Source: Bdellovibrio sp. ZAP7
GTDB taxonomy: Bacteria; Bdellovibrionota; FAC87; UBA2466
Assembly (NCBI GenBank): GCA_945878405.1
Contig: CAMCTJ010000004.1
Span: forward strand, 107,795 to 171,794
Reading direction: 5' to 3'
Length of the DNA stretch: 64,000 nucleotides
The notes beneath the pieces are model-generated. The model searched no databases, was not told where the DNA came from, and saw only the letters and a list, made by a program, of their open reading frames with translations. Positions 1 through 7,705 of the stretch are shown piece after piece (position 1 is the first letter of the stretch; each line of letters starts with the position of its first letter). A program made the position numbers and the translations under genes.

Positions 1-920
1 CCGGAGCAATCGGCTAAGCAGCCAGTGCCATCGCACACTTCGCCACCTTCTTGAACTCCGTTTCCGCACGTTGGTGTATCGCAAACATCGCCAACTCCAT
101 CGCTGTCTAAATCTGCTTGGTCGACATTTGAGTTGTTCGGGCAGTTGTCGCTAGAATCTGCAACAGTGTCGCCATCGGTATCAGAACAAATCTCATGGTT
201 ATCTATTTGTCCATCACAGTTGTTATCTACTGAGTCGCTGCAGGTTTCGGAAGCGCCTGGGTTTATGTTGCCATCGGAATCGTTGCAATCAGAGCTCTCG
301 GGGAAGTGATCACCATCGTTGTCGGTACCGGTTAAGCACGCACCTGTTCCGTCATCGTAGTGCCCCGCAGAGCAGGTACTCACGTTAAGAGCTACACTGA
401 CTGAATACACATCGTCCGCACCCCCCGTAGCTCTCATCACACATCGATACACATCGCCGTCGTCGTCGGCACGATTAAGATTGGAGAGGACCAATGTTTC
501 ACTGGTGGCACCACTAATATTTTCGTCATCGCTTAAATTGAGAAATTCTTCCGTCCCACCGTCTTGCCTCTGCCACTGATACGAGAGAAGCGCGCTATTG
601 GATACAATCGCTAAAACGCTAAACGTTGCACTGCCGCCAGAGGCAGTTTGATTGGACGGTGGAGCATCTACCGAAATAACCGACTTTATAACCCCTGCAG
701 TGTACGTCTCATCGTTCCAAGTTCCGGCGCCCGAGCTATCGAGATCCGTAGCCACTCCGTCTTTGTAATACTTTGAGTTTTCCGCGCACCAACCATTTGC
801 AGAACAATTGACAATGGCACCAGCATTTTGCCCGTCATCGACAGAAGAACGAATTTTAGGAGAACAACTTGCGAGAAAAAACTGAACCAGTAGGGACAGA
901 GTTATCCCCACAGTTTTCAT
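1..920 (-). CDS. Ca-binding repeat lipoprotein, 3' part cut by window edge
   Basis: The reading frame starts at ATG 918-920 and runs open off the left edge, giving 306 residues. A lipoprotein signal ends in LASC with Cys19 as the lipidated residue. An Ig-like segment follows at about 80-180 (YQWQ near 114, YRC near 158). Residues 199-241 look like a MopE-type putative metal-binding motif, rich in DNDGD/DCND with paired cysteines. Residues 247-281 resemble thrombospondin type 3 calcium-binding repeats, and from 285 a CGNG...CD cysteine repeat begins. Such proteins are usually long, surface-anchored and calcium-stabilised. I infer an outer-membrane surface lipoprotein, possibly an adhesin; the exact role is unknown. 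A perfect TATAAT lies 35 bases upstream. The true length cannot be seen here. Confidence 0.8.
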   Translation of the reverse strand, partial: MKTVGITLSLLVQFFLASCSPKIRSSVDDGQNAGAIVNCSANGWCAENSKYYKDGVATDLDSSGAGTWNDETYTAGVIKSVISVDAPPSNQTASGGSATFSVLAIVSNSALLSYQWQRQDGGTEEFLNLSDDENISGATSETLVLSNLNRADDDGDVYRCVMRATGGADDVYSVSVALNVSTCSAGHYDDGTGACLTGTDNDGDHFPESSDCNDSDGNINPGASETCSDSVDNNCDGQIDNHEICSDTDGDTVADSSDNCPNNSNVDQADLDSDGVGDVCDTPTCGNGVQEGGEVCDGTGCLADCS

Positions 921-954
921 ATTTAGGCTGAGAGCAACGTTCCGCATCATAACT

Positions 955-960
955 ATTATA
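955..960 (-). promoter_or_regulatory. -10 box for the edge lipoprotein gene
   Basis: On the minus strand this is a perfect TATAAT, which would place the transcription start near 948 and leave a leader of about 28 bases before ATG 920. The matching -35 position is poor (close to ACGTTT), so the call rests on the -10 box and its position. Confidence 0.45.
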
Positions 961-1088
961 TCGGTTTTCCAAGGCGGAAACGTAATTGTGAAGAAAACTC
1001 CACTGGATCTTTTTTGTTCGTCTTATCAAATACTTAAGATTTAGTACTTCAGGTGAAATATGAAGACATTATGAAGATTTTCTTAAAT

Positions 1089-1769
1089 TTATGGGAAATC
1101 AATATTTAAGATAAATCGCTGAAAGATTTGAGGAAGAACCGCGAGTACTGACTTTTTCAGCTCAAGGTTCGACTTTTTTAAAACACCCACCACTAATTCT
1201 TCAGTAAGCTCAGCTAAATAAGTTTCAGCTAAAGGCGCGTAGCTCAAGTGCCATCGCTCAGGGCTCACGCCTCCGCGATCGGTTGAATAGGGTCTGAAAA
1301 ACCCAAACCGACTCATATTTTTGTCCAACCAATCATGCAAATCGAAAAACGGACCCCCCACCTCAAACTCTTCAGCAATTAATTGAACAGTTGTGTTGGG
1401 TCCTAATTTCGAAGCATCAATTATATCTAAATCAGTGCCCCAGTGATGACGGCTGGTAGCTGGTAAGGCGGACCATCGCAGGATTGCATAAATGATTTCT
1501 TCCTCAGTTAAGCCTTTTTGAGAAATCGGCAGATTGTGAGAGTCCAAGATCGGGCGTTTCCCTGTCACTTTCTCATTCCAAATTTCACACTGGCGTTGAA
1601 AACTTCGATACCCACTGCAGACCTGAAGTTGATAGCCTTCTTTCGCAGCCTCATCCGTCATGGCTTTGAGAGGTTTTTCTACCTCTCGATGGACTCTCTG
1701 ATTGTTCAAAAACTCAACGGTATGAGAATCCGTTAGCCCAGTTAAAAGTTCTAAATTAGATTTCGCCAT
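1089..1769 (-). CDS. VanY/M15-type D,D-carboxypeptidase or L,D-peptidase
   Basis: This 226-residue protein has the LAS-peptidase metal site. SxHxxGxxxD occurs with His108 and Asp115, and a later ERWH motif supplies Glu171 and His174, which match the catalytic base and third zinc ligand of the VanY/M15B family. SGYRS near residue 52 is the usual upstream substrate motif. The family trims the stem peptide of peptidoglycan. No signal peptide is evident, so the protein may be cytoplasmic and act in muropeptide recycling, or be exported by a route not visible here. Its start overlaps the end of cerR by 14 bases, which makes it the last gene of the ceramide operon. Specificity (D,D or L,D) cannot be read from the sequence. 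Confidence 0.82.
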   Translation of the reverse strand: MAKSNLELLTGLTDSHTVEFLNNQRVHREVEKPLKAMTDEAAKEGYQLQVCSGYRSFQRQCEIWNEKVTGKRPILDSHNLPISQKGLTEEEIIYAILRWSALPATSRHHWGTDLDIIDASKLGPNTTVQLIAEEFEVGGPFFDLHDWLDKNMSRFGFFRPYSTDRGGVSPERWHLSYAPLAETYLAELTEELVVGVLKKSNLELKKSVLAVLPQIFQRFILNIDFP

Positions 1770-2760
1770 TTTTCACATACCAGGCATAAGTATCTTGTAA
1801 GGTCTCCAAGAGCCCCTCTCCTGCAGACCAAGAAAATTCTTCAGCAAATTTCTTAGAGGAAACTACCCATCGATCAGGCCAGATCTCTTTCGCTCTGTCT
1901 CCACTTAAAGAAGGAACAGCAGCTCTCCAAGCCGGAACAGCATCCACCGCTTTCGCAACTACTTTTAGAAGGGGCTGAGGAACTTTTACTAAGAGTCCCT
2001 TCTTTTCTGCTGCTTTTGCGGCCGTTGTTAAAAGCATCTCATCGGTGATGACTTCATCAGAAGCTACAAAGTAACTCTTGGACTGGGACTCTTGCGATTT
2101 GTTTGAAGTTCCCAGTCCTTTTTGAATTGCTTCCACTAAGTCAGTTACAGCAACAAAACTATAATACTTTGGATTAAATCCAGGCTTGAATAGCACGCGG
2201 CCTTTGACCATTTTAAAAAGCGGTAAAGTAGCACTATCTCTTGCGCCAAGAATCATCGGTGGTCGAAGACAAATGTAATCTCGTTGACCAAATTCCTTTT
2301 CAAGCCGATTTTCCATTTCTAACTTTGATCGGCCATACCAAGTGATTGGATTCTCGGTATCTTCTTCTGTCTTTAAAAGCTGTCCCGATTGACAAGGTCC
2401 ACTAGCAGCTTGGGAGGACAAAACCACAGCTCTTTTAAAAGAAACACTCCTGAAAAGCCGAAGAGTGCCCTCCACATTCGTTTCAAAGAACTCATCTTTT
2501 TCTCGGGCAAAGAGAAGGCCTGCGCAATGAACTAAATAATCTACTTCTATCCCCTCGAGCCCCTGCCAACTCGGCGCTCCGGTCTCAAGAATCTTCAGTT
2601 TAGAATCTGAAGAAGAAAGTCCCTCTCGAGCCAATTGAGATTCGAGTTTTTTTCGAGATCTGACAGGTAAAATGAGCTGAGAGTATTTAGGATCTTGGTG
2701 GAGCTTCAACACCAGATTTCTGCCAACAAACCCACTGGCTCCAGTAATCAGCGCTTTCAT
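1756..2760 (-). CDS. cerR: Ceramide reductase-like NAD(P)-dependent epimerase/dehydratase
   Basis: This 334-residue extended short-chain dehydrogenase has a GASGFVG nucleotide-binding loop at residues 7-13 and a YGRSK catalytic Tyr/Lys pair near 142-146. On its own it would be annotated only as an NAD-dependent epimerase. Its place right after spt and a bCerS-like acyltransferase matches the bacterial ceramide pathway described in Caulobacter, where CerR, from the same superfamily, reduces the 3-oxo group of the acylated intermediate. ATG overlaps the bcerS stop by 4 bases (ATGA), implying translational coupling. The enzyme is probably cytoplasmic. The specific function is inferred from family plus context; the dehydrogenase fold is certain. 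Confidence 0.78.
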   Translation of the reverse strand: MKALITGASGFVGRNLVLKLHQDPKYSQLILPVRSRKKLESQLAREGLSSSDSKLKILETGAPSWQGLEGIEVDYLVHCAGLLFAREKDEFFETNVEGTLRLFRSVSFKRAVVLSSQAASGPCQSGQLLKTEEDTENPITWYGRSKLEMENRLEKEFGQRDYICLRPPMILGARDSATLPLFKMVKGRVLFKPGFNPKYYSFVAVTDLVEAIQKGLGTSNKSQESQSKSYFVASDEVITDEMLLTTAAKAAEKKGLLVKVPQPLLKVVAKAVDAVPAWRAAVPSLSGDRAKEIWPDRWVVSSKKFAEEFSWSAGEGLLETLQDTYAWYVKNGEI

Positions 2761-3869
2761 AAAGCCTTCTCAAAAATTCGGTAGTTCTTGTAACGTCTGG
2801 CGCCCATGAGTTCTAAGCTTCGAATCATCGGTAGATTACTCTCCTCAATCCATGAGAGCTCGCCCCCTACCAACTTATTTTTACTTCTTTGGATACTCTC
2901 AAAATAAAAAACGGCAGGAATCCCCAGATTTTCATATTCTGGTTTCACTCCTAGAAGAGCTAATCGAGCTTCAGATGCTTTCCCCATCTTTAACGACCAA
3001 ACAAAACTTAATACCCGCAACAACCCACGATGCTTTTTTGCTCGAAGCATGAATTCGTTGATATTGGGAAGAACCATCGAAAACCCAATAGCTTTACCCT
3101 CTTTTTCGGCAATCATAACCAGTTCTGGCTGAACAATTTGCTTTAAATCTTCACTCGCAAATTGAAGCTCCTCATAGGTAATGGGGACAAAGCCCCAGTT
3201 TCTTTTAATGGTGCTATTGTAAAGGTCTTCAATGATTTTTAACTCGTCGTCCATTCGACTTAAATCAATATTCCGGAATTGGATTCCACTTCTCTTTTTC
3301 ACTCGCTCCACAACTCTCTCAATTTTTTCCGGAATTCCAATATCTGATCGAAGATAATAAGCATGAAGATCGCGAACTCGACTGAGACCTAGTTGTTGAT
3401 AAACCGTTTCGTAATAGGGAGGATTGTAAGGCATCATGATCATGGGAGGCAGATCGAATCCCTCTACAAGTAAACCGCACTCATCATTTGAACTGGGGCT
3501 GTAAGGGCCTCTCAGAGCAGTTAATCCTTCTTTTCGGAGAATAGCCGAAGCCTCAGAAATCAAAGCTTGAGCGACTTCTGGGTCATCGACGAAATCGAAA
3601 AATCCGAAAAACCCAACTTTGTCTTGGTAGTACCGATTGTGTGCTTCATTAACAATCGCAGCAATTCGTCCAACTGGTTGACCGTCTTTGAAAGCAATCA
3701 AGGGAAACAGCTTACCGCGTTTTAGAAAAGGGGCACCGGGTTTGAACAGTTTTACGATACTACCGGGGAACGGGGGCACCCATTGCGGATCCTGTTGATG
3801 TATCTTCTCCGGCAGACTTTCGAAGACCTTCAACATCTTGGAGTTGGACGCTGCTGAAATCGTAACCAT
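2757..3869 (-). CDS. bcerS: Bacterial ceramide synthase-like GNAT N-acyltransferase
   Basis: This 370-residue protein resembles the GNAT-type bacterial ceramide synthase family. The N-terminus carries an F..LP..I...DP.WVPP segment at about 14-35, and the C-terminus has an E-x-N-x-x-M...MGAR...Y..YRI segment typical of these long acyltransferases. It would N-acylate 3-oxosphinganine made by Spt, using acyl-CoA or acyl-ACP. The start at 3869 is preceded by GGGAG about 11 bases upstream and lies 110 bases inside the 3' end of spt. A later ATG at 3836 would shorten the overlap but has no better ribosome site. Its 3' end overlaps cerR. Assignment rests on family features plus the spt/cerR neighbours. 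Confidence 0.78.
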   Translation of the reverse strand: MVTISAASNSKMLKVFESLPEKIHQQDPQWVPPFPGSIVKLFKPGAPFLKRGKLFPLIAFKDGQPVGRIAAIVNEAHNRYYQDKVGFFGFFDFVDDPEVAQALISEASAILRKEGLTALRGPYSPSSNDECGLLVEGFDLPPMIMMPYNPPYYETVYQQLGLSRVRDLHAYYLRSDIGIPEKIERVVERVKKRSGIQFRNIDLSRMDDELKIIEDLYNSTIKRNWGFVPITYEELQFASEDLKQIVQPELVMIAEKEGKAIGFSMVLPNINEFMLRAKKHRGLLRVLSFVWSLKMGKASEARLALLGVKPEYENLGIPAVFYFESIQRSKNKLVGGELSWIEESNLPMIRSLELMGARRYKNYRIFEKAL

Positions 3870-5100
3870 TCTTTTTTGTACTCCCTGTATAGGCGGCTTC
3901 TTCGAAAACCCCTAACTCACGGCCCAACCGACCAAATGTCTCAAGAACGTAATCAAGTTCTGAGTCAGTGTGGGTTGTCATGTAACTTGTTCGGATGATG
4001 GCTTCTCCATACCGAACCGCTGGGAAAACTGCAGGGGTTGCAAAGATACCGGCCTCATATAATTTTTGCGCAAAAATAAAGGCTTTTACTTCGCTTCCAA
4101 TCAAAATTGGGACAATTGGGGTTTGGGTTGTACCAATTCTGAAACCTAAACTCTTGAAGCCCTCATGCATTTTTCGGGTGTTTTTCCAGAGGGATTCCAT
4201 CAGTTCTGGCTCTTGCTTTAGAATTTGAAGTGCTTTCAGAACTCCGCCGGCCACTGCGGGGGCCAAAGAGGCAGTGAACATAAAGCAGCGAGCTTTGTGT
4301 TTCAGATAATCAATGACGTAATCCGGACCAGCAATAAATCCCCCCATGGATCCCAAACTCTTTGAGAATGTTCCCATGGTTAAATCTACATCTTGATTCA
4401 TCCCGAAATGGTGGACAGTTCCTTCCCCTTTAGGTCCTAAAACCCCAAGAGAATGGGCTTCATCCACATAAATCCGGCAACCATATTCTTTCGCAACTTT
4501 TGCCATCGCAGGAAGATCCACGATGTCACCAGACATGCTAAAAACACCATCCACAATCAAAAGTTTTCCAGCAGTGGAAGGAAGCCTTTCGAGGCGTCGT
4601 CTCAGAGCATCAGCCGAGTTATGAGCAAAAGGAATTGTTTTCGCAGCTGATTGCTTACATCCATCCAAAATACTAGCGTGGTTCTCGCGATCGCAGAGGA
4701 TGGCATCGCCATCTTCCAAAAGGGTAGCGAGTACGCCTTGGTTTACAAAAAATCCTGTAGAAAACAAAAGAACCGCTTCTTTTTGCACGAACAGTGCTAA
4801 CTCTTCTTCGAGTTGTTCGTGAAGGCGAATATTTCCATTTAAAAATCGGGATCCTGTACAGCCAGAACCGTATTTTCTGGCAGCATCACAGGCAGCTTCA
4901 ATGACCCGAGGATCCTGGGCTAGTCCTAAGTAGTTGTTAGAACCGATCATGATCTTCGTTTGCCCGTGGCAAACGACTTCATTACCGCGCGTTTCCTCAA
5001 TAGAACGAAAGTAAGGGTACACTCCTAATTGTCTGACTTTATTCGCCTCTTCAAAAGTGGTGCACTTTTGAAAAATATCTTTGGGGCTACCTTGATCCAT
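3760..5100 (-). CDS. spt: Serine palmitoyltransferase (alpha-oxoamine synthase)
   Basis: This 446-residue protein is a PLP-dependent alpha-oxoamine synthase. It has His141 (ENHAS) for stacking on PLP, DEAH at 213-216, and the Schiff-base lysine K247 in TFSKSLG. Its relatives are SPT, KBL, BioF and HemA. The partner genes downstream (bCerS-like acyltransferase and CerR-like reductase) favour SPT, which condenses serine with palmitoyl-CoA or ACP to 3-oxosphinganine, the first step of sphingolipid synthesis. The last 48 or so residues, after the conserved domain ends near ELGVF, lie over the start of bcerS in another frame and look poorly conserved. A divergent TetR gene and a putative operator lie upstream. 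KBL or BioF activity cannot be fully excluded from sequence alone. Confidence 0.88.
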   Translation of the reverse strand: MDQGSPKDIFQKCTTFEEANKVRQLGVYPYFRSIEETRGNEVVCHGQTKIMIGSNNYLGLAQDPRVIEAACDAARKYGSGCTGSRFLNGNIRLHEQLEEELALFVQKEAVLLFSTGFFVNQGVLATLLEDGDAILCDRENHASILDGCKQSAAKTIPFAHNSADALRRRLERLPSTAGKLLIVDGVFSMSGDIVDLPAMAKVAKEYGCRIYVDEAHSLGVLGPKGEGTVHHFGMNQDVDLTMGTFSKSLGSMGGFIAGPDYVIDYLKHKARCFMFTASLAPAVAGGVLKALQILKQEPELMESLWKNTRKMHEGFKSLGFRIGTTQTPIVPILIGSEVKAFIFAQKLYEAGIFATPAVFPAVRYGEAIIRTSYMTTHTDSELDYVLETFGRLGRELGVFEEAAYTGSTKKNGYDFSSVQLQDVEGLRKSAGEDTSTGSAMGAPVPR

Positions 5101-5202
5101 TTTTTCTCCTCGCTTCCCCTATTTTAACGCTTAGCTACAACTAGGATCTTACAAAAGGAAAATCCTGTCAATTCAACGGCTTATTGAACCATATTTTATT
5201 TT

Positions 5203-5215
5203 TGAATGCCGTTCA
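5203..5215. promoter_or_regulatory. Candidate TetR operator palindrome
   Basis: TGAATGCCGTTCA is an inverted repeat with TGAA/TTCA outer arms and symmetric inner G and C. It lies about 100 bases from both the spt start and the TetR start. Its form resembles operators of FadR-type TetR regulators of fatty-acid metabolism (TGAATG...CATTCA). A second, weaker inverted repeat, TTCAA-7-TTGAA, is at 5172-5188. I infer binding by the adjacent TetR protein, controlling both divergent operons. Confidence 0.5.
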
Positions 5216-5313
5216 TTTTCCTGGCTGGTTTAACGCCCTTGCCAGACTTGCCTGACCTGTATCAGACTGATGGGCCGATTTATCATATTCCGGCCTGTGA
5301 TAGCGAGGAAAAA

Positions 5314-6033
5314 ATGGGAATCAAAGAACGGAAAGAGCGAGAGAAAAAACAAAGAGCGAATGATATTTTGGAGGCTGCAAGACAGCTATTTGAAAGAAAA
5401 GGCTTTTTAAATACCCCCCTTCAAGATGTGGCCAAAGAAGCTGAAATCAGTGTTGGCCTGATTTATCGCTATTTTCAATCCAAGGAAGATATTTTTGCCT
5501 CCCTGGCGCTAAAGGGCGCTGAACAGTATGACAAGCAACTAGAGGCTCTTTTAAAAAAGGCCAAGGGAGCTAAAAATCGGGCACAAGTTTCTGAGCTCCT
5601 CTATGAAATCGCGGAGTCGTTTTTTGCATTCTACGGTCCTTACGGGGAATACTTCGATATGCTTCTTTATTCCTATAAAGGAATGAAAGAAGTCCAGATC
5701 CAAGCCACCACGCTCACGCGCCTTATGAGCGTCACTCTTTCGAGTTTGGACAAGTTAAAAACGTTCGTTCATCGGTCGCCCTATTTAAAAGCTCGAAATG
5801 AAGATGAAGCATTAAGAACGGTTTTCTTATTATGGGGGCTGTTACTAGGCTGTCATAAATTGTTTGATTCTTCGGGACGTGGGCATTTGTTCGCCTTTCA
5901 AAAAGATACGTTCATTAAAGAAATGATTGATCAGGTCTTGGTGGGTATCGGTGGGGGTACAGTTGAGGGCAAGGAGCCCTTGCGCAAAATTCCCCTCTCG
6001 CCTCGCGAATTACAGTTCCAGGACTCTTTGTGA
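5314..6033 (+). CDS. TetR-family transcriptional regulator
   Basis: This 239-residue protein has a TetR helix-turn-helix at about 10-60 (AR-LF-KGF-TPLQDVAKEA-IS-G-IYRYF-SKEDIF pattern) followed by an all-helical ligand domain. The open frame extends upstream to 5206, but that extension crosses the palindrome and reads as non-conserved sequence. ATG 5314 has a purine-rich GAGG site and begins just before the canonical domain, so I chose it. The gene is divergent from spt and probably senses acyl-CoA or a related lipid, as many TetR proteins beside lipid genes do. The stop codon overlaps the GTG of the GDPD gene. Confidence 0.85.
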   Translation: MGIKERKEREKKQRANDILEAARQLFERKGFLNTPLQDVAKEAEISVGLIYRYFQSKEDIFASLALKGAEQYDKQLEALLKKAKGAKNRAQVSELLYEIAESFFAFYGPYGEYFDMLLYSYKGMKEVQIQATTLTRLMSVTLSSLDKLKTFVHRSPYLKARNEDEALRTVFLLWGLLLGCHKLFDSSGRGHLFAFQKDTFIKEMIDQVLVGIGGGTVEGKEPLRKIPLSPRELQFQDSL

Positions 6034-6920
6034 AATCACTTTTTTATTTAGCTTTTCTCTTAATCGCAATTACAGGCTGCAGCTCATCTTCTCTAAAACC
6101 TCAAGCCGCAACAAAACATGTTCAAGTTCATGGCCATCGTGGCTCCCGGGGTACCCACCCCGAAAATACCCTCTCTGCTTTCGAAGAAGCTGTCTCAAGC
6201 GGGGCGGATTGGGTTGAATTGGATTTAGTTCTTTCAAAAGACGACGTGCCAGTGATTTCTCATGATGCGACTATTTCCGTAGATCTCTGTCTAGATGCTC
6301 GCAAAAAGCCGCTCTCACGAGTGATCCCTATAAAAACTCAGACTGTTAAGCAACTAAAGACTTATGACTGCGGAAGTGTTCCGAATCCTGTTTTTCCAGA
6401 TCAAAAGCCTGTTCTCGGCCAGACTTTTGTAACCTTAGAGGAAGTTTTAGTCTGGGCCAAAAACCTTCCGGAAAAGAAAGTTCGTTTTAATATCGAGACA
6501 AAAACCAGCGCTTCCCAAAAACAATTTGAACCAAACCCAAGAAAATTTGTTGATTCCATTATCCGGCTGCTGCGAAAATACCACCAAATTGAAAACAGCA
6601 TTTTGCAAAGTTTCGATTTTCGAACTCTAACGGAAGCACGAAAAATGGAACCTAATTTAAAACTATCGGCTCTTTTTGGTAAGCCGGAACCTATTTGCAA
6701 GACAACTAAGGACCTGGGGGCGGTCATTGCGTCTCCTAATCTATCTCTTGTTACAAAAGATATGGTTAAAGAGTGCCATTCCCTAGGAGTCGAAATTCAT
6801 CCCTGGACTCTAAACCAAGAATCAGAATGGAAGAGCGCCATTTCCATGGGAGTCGATGGAATCATCACCGATTACCCCCGCAAACTGACCCATTTTTTAA
6901 TTTCGAGTGCTCAACGATGA
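6030..6920 (+). CDS. Glycerophosphodiester phosphodiesterase lipoprotein
   Basis: This 296-residue protein starts at GTG 6030, overlapping the TetR stop. A lipoprotein signal ends at ITGC with Cys17 as the lipidation site. The GDPD catalytic pattern is intact: HGHRG (His36), PENT (Glu45), VELD (Glu63, Asp65) and SHD (His78). The family hydrolyses glycerophosphodiesters, deacylated phospholipid head groups, to glycerol-3-phosphate plus an alcohol. It should act in the periplasm or outer-membrane space. It forms an operon with TetR upstream and a HAD phosphatase downstream (ATGA overlap). Proximity to the ceramide genes suggests lipid turnover, but substrate is not visible. GDPD-fold sphingomyelinases exist, so a sphingolipid substrate is possible. 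Confidence 0.88.
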   Translation: MKSLFYLAFLLIAITGCSSSSLKPQAATKHVQVHGHRGSRGTHPENTLSAFEEAVSSGADWVELDLVLSKDDVPVISHDATISVDLCLDARKKPLSRVIPIKTQTVKQLKTYDCGSVPNPVFPDQKPVLGQTFVTLEEVLVWAKNLPEKKVRFNIETKTSASQKQFEPNPRKFVDSIIRLLRKYHQIENSILQSFDFRTLTEARKMEPNLKLSALFGKPEPICKTTKDLGAVIASPNLSLVTKDMVKECHSLGVEIHPWTLNQESEWKSAISMGVDGIITDYPRKLTHFLISSAQR

Positions 6921-7705
6921 AACCTCTTCCGATTTCCCAATTACCAGTTCAGGACATTAAAGCGGTCTTTTCAGATCTCGACGATACCTTAACGGATGAG
7001 TCTTTGCTGCTTCCTCAAACACTTCAGTCCCTTCACGAACTTCACCACCACGGCTTCAAACTAGTTATCGTTTCGGGGCGCCCCGCTGGCTGGGCCGATT
7101 CCTTGATGCGACTCATTCCCCTCGATGCCCTAATTTTTGAAAACGGAGCTGGAATGATGTGGAGAGAGGGCAAAAAAGTTCGGACGCATTGTCTTGCAGA
7201 AAACAATAATCTGGAGGACCAAAAAAAACTTCTTCACCAAGTTTTTGAACAAATTAAAGTTCACATTCCCGAAGCAAAACTAGCAACGGATCAACCCTAT
7301 CGACTCTTTGACTACGCTTTGGATTTTAACGAAGAACCTCCACTGTTAAATCCGGAACAGATTGATTGGATGATGGAGTTTCTAGAAAAGCAGCCGGAAA
7401 TCACAGCTAAGTTAAGTTCTATCCACATCAACTACTGGGTGGGAAAACACACAAAGCTAACAGCATGCGAGTTTTGGCTGAATCGTTTTGGAAGTTCACT
7501 TTCAATTACTCCCCATTCAATTGTATATACTGGGGACTCCCCCAATGATGAACCACTGTTTGGATTCTTCCCCAATAGTGTCGGAGTGGCGAACGTTATC
7601 CGCTTTCTTCCTAAGATGAAGTCTCCTCCGAAATACATAACGGTGTCTGAGGGAGGCAAGGGATTTCAAGAGCTGGCTCGGTTGTTGTTGAAGGAACATT
7701 CATGA
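6917..7705 (+). CDS. HAD-IIB family phosphatase
   Basis: A start at ATG 6917 overlaps the GDPD stop as ATGA; the longer open frame upstream lies within GDPD coding sequence and is rejected. The 262-residue product has HAD motif I DLDDT (Asp20, Asp22), motif II VSGRP near residue 54, and motif IV GDSPNDEP near 205. The cap arrangement and SGRP motif fit HAD subfamily IIB, which includes Cof-type, sucrose-phosphate and mannosyl-3-phosphoglycerate phosphatases. It removes phosphate from a small metabolite or sugar phosphate. The substrate cannot be told. It is cytoplasmic, and co-transcribed with GDPD and the orphan gene downstream. Confidence 0.85.
   Translation: MKPLPISQLPVQDIKAVFSDLDDTLTDESLLLPQTLQSLHELHHHGFKLVIVSGRPAGWADSLMRLIPLDALIFENGAGMMWREGKKVRTHCLAENNNLEDQKKLLHQVFEQIKVHIPEAKLATDQPYRLFDYALDFNEEPPLLNPEQIDWMMEFLEKQPEITAKLSSIHINYWVGKHTKLTACEFWLNRFGSSLSITPHSIVYTGDSPNDEPLFGFFPNSVGVANVIRFLPKMKSPPKYITVSEGGKGFQELARLLLKEHS

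Noticed and set aside
5146..5171. spt promoter TTGACA/TAAGAT
   Set aside because: Both hexamers are good but the spacer is only 14 bases, too short for a standard sigma-70 promoter.
5206..5313. N-terminal extension of the TetR protein
   Set aside because: It starts inside the candidate operator and reads as low-quality coding sequence; ATG 5314 has a ribosome site and starts the canonical domain.
6401..6727. 108-codon antisense frame in the GDPD gene
   Set aside because: No domain, no ribosome site and fully inside a clear GDPD gene.
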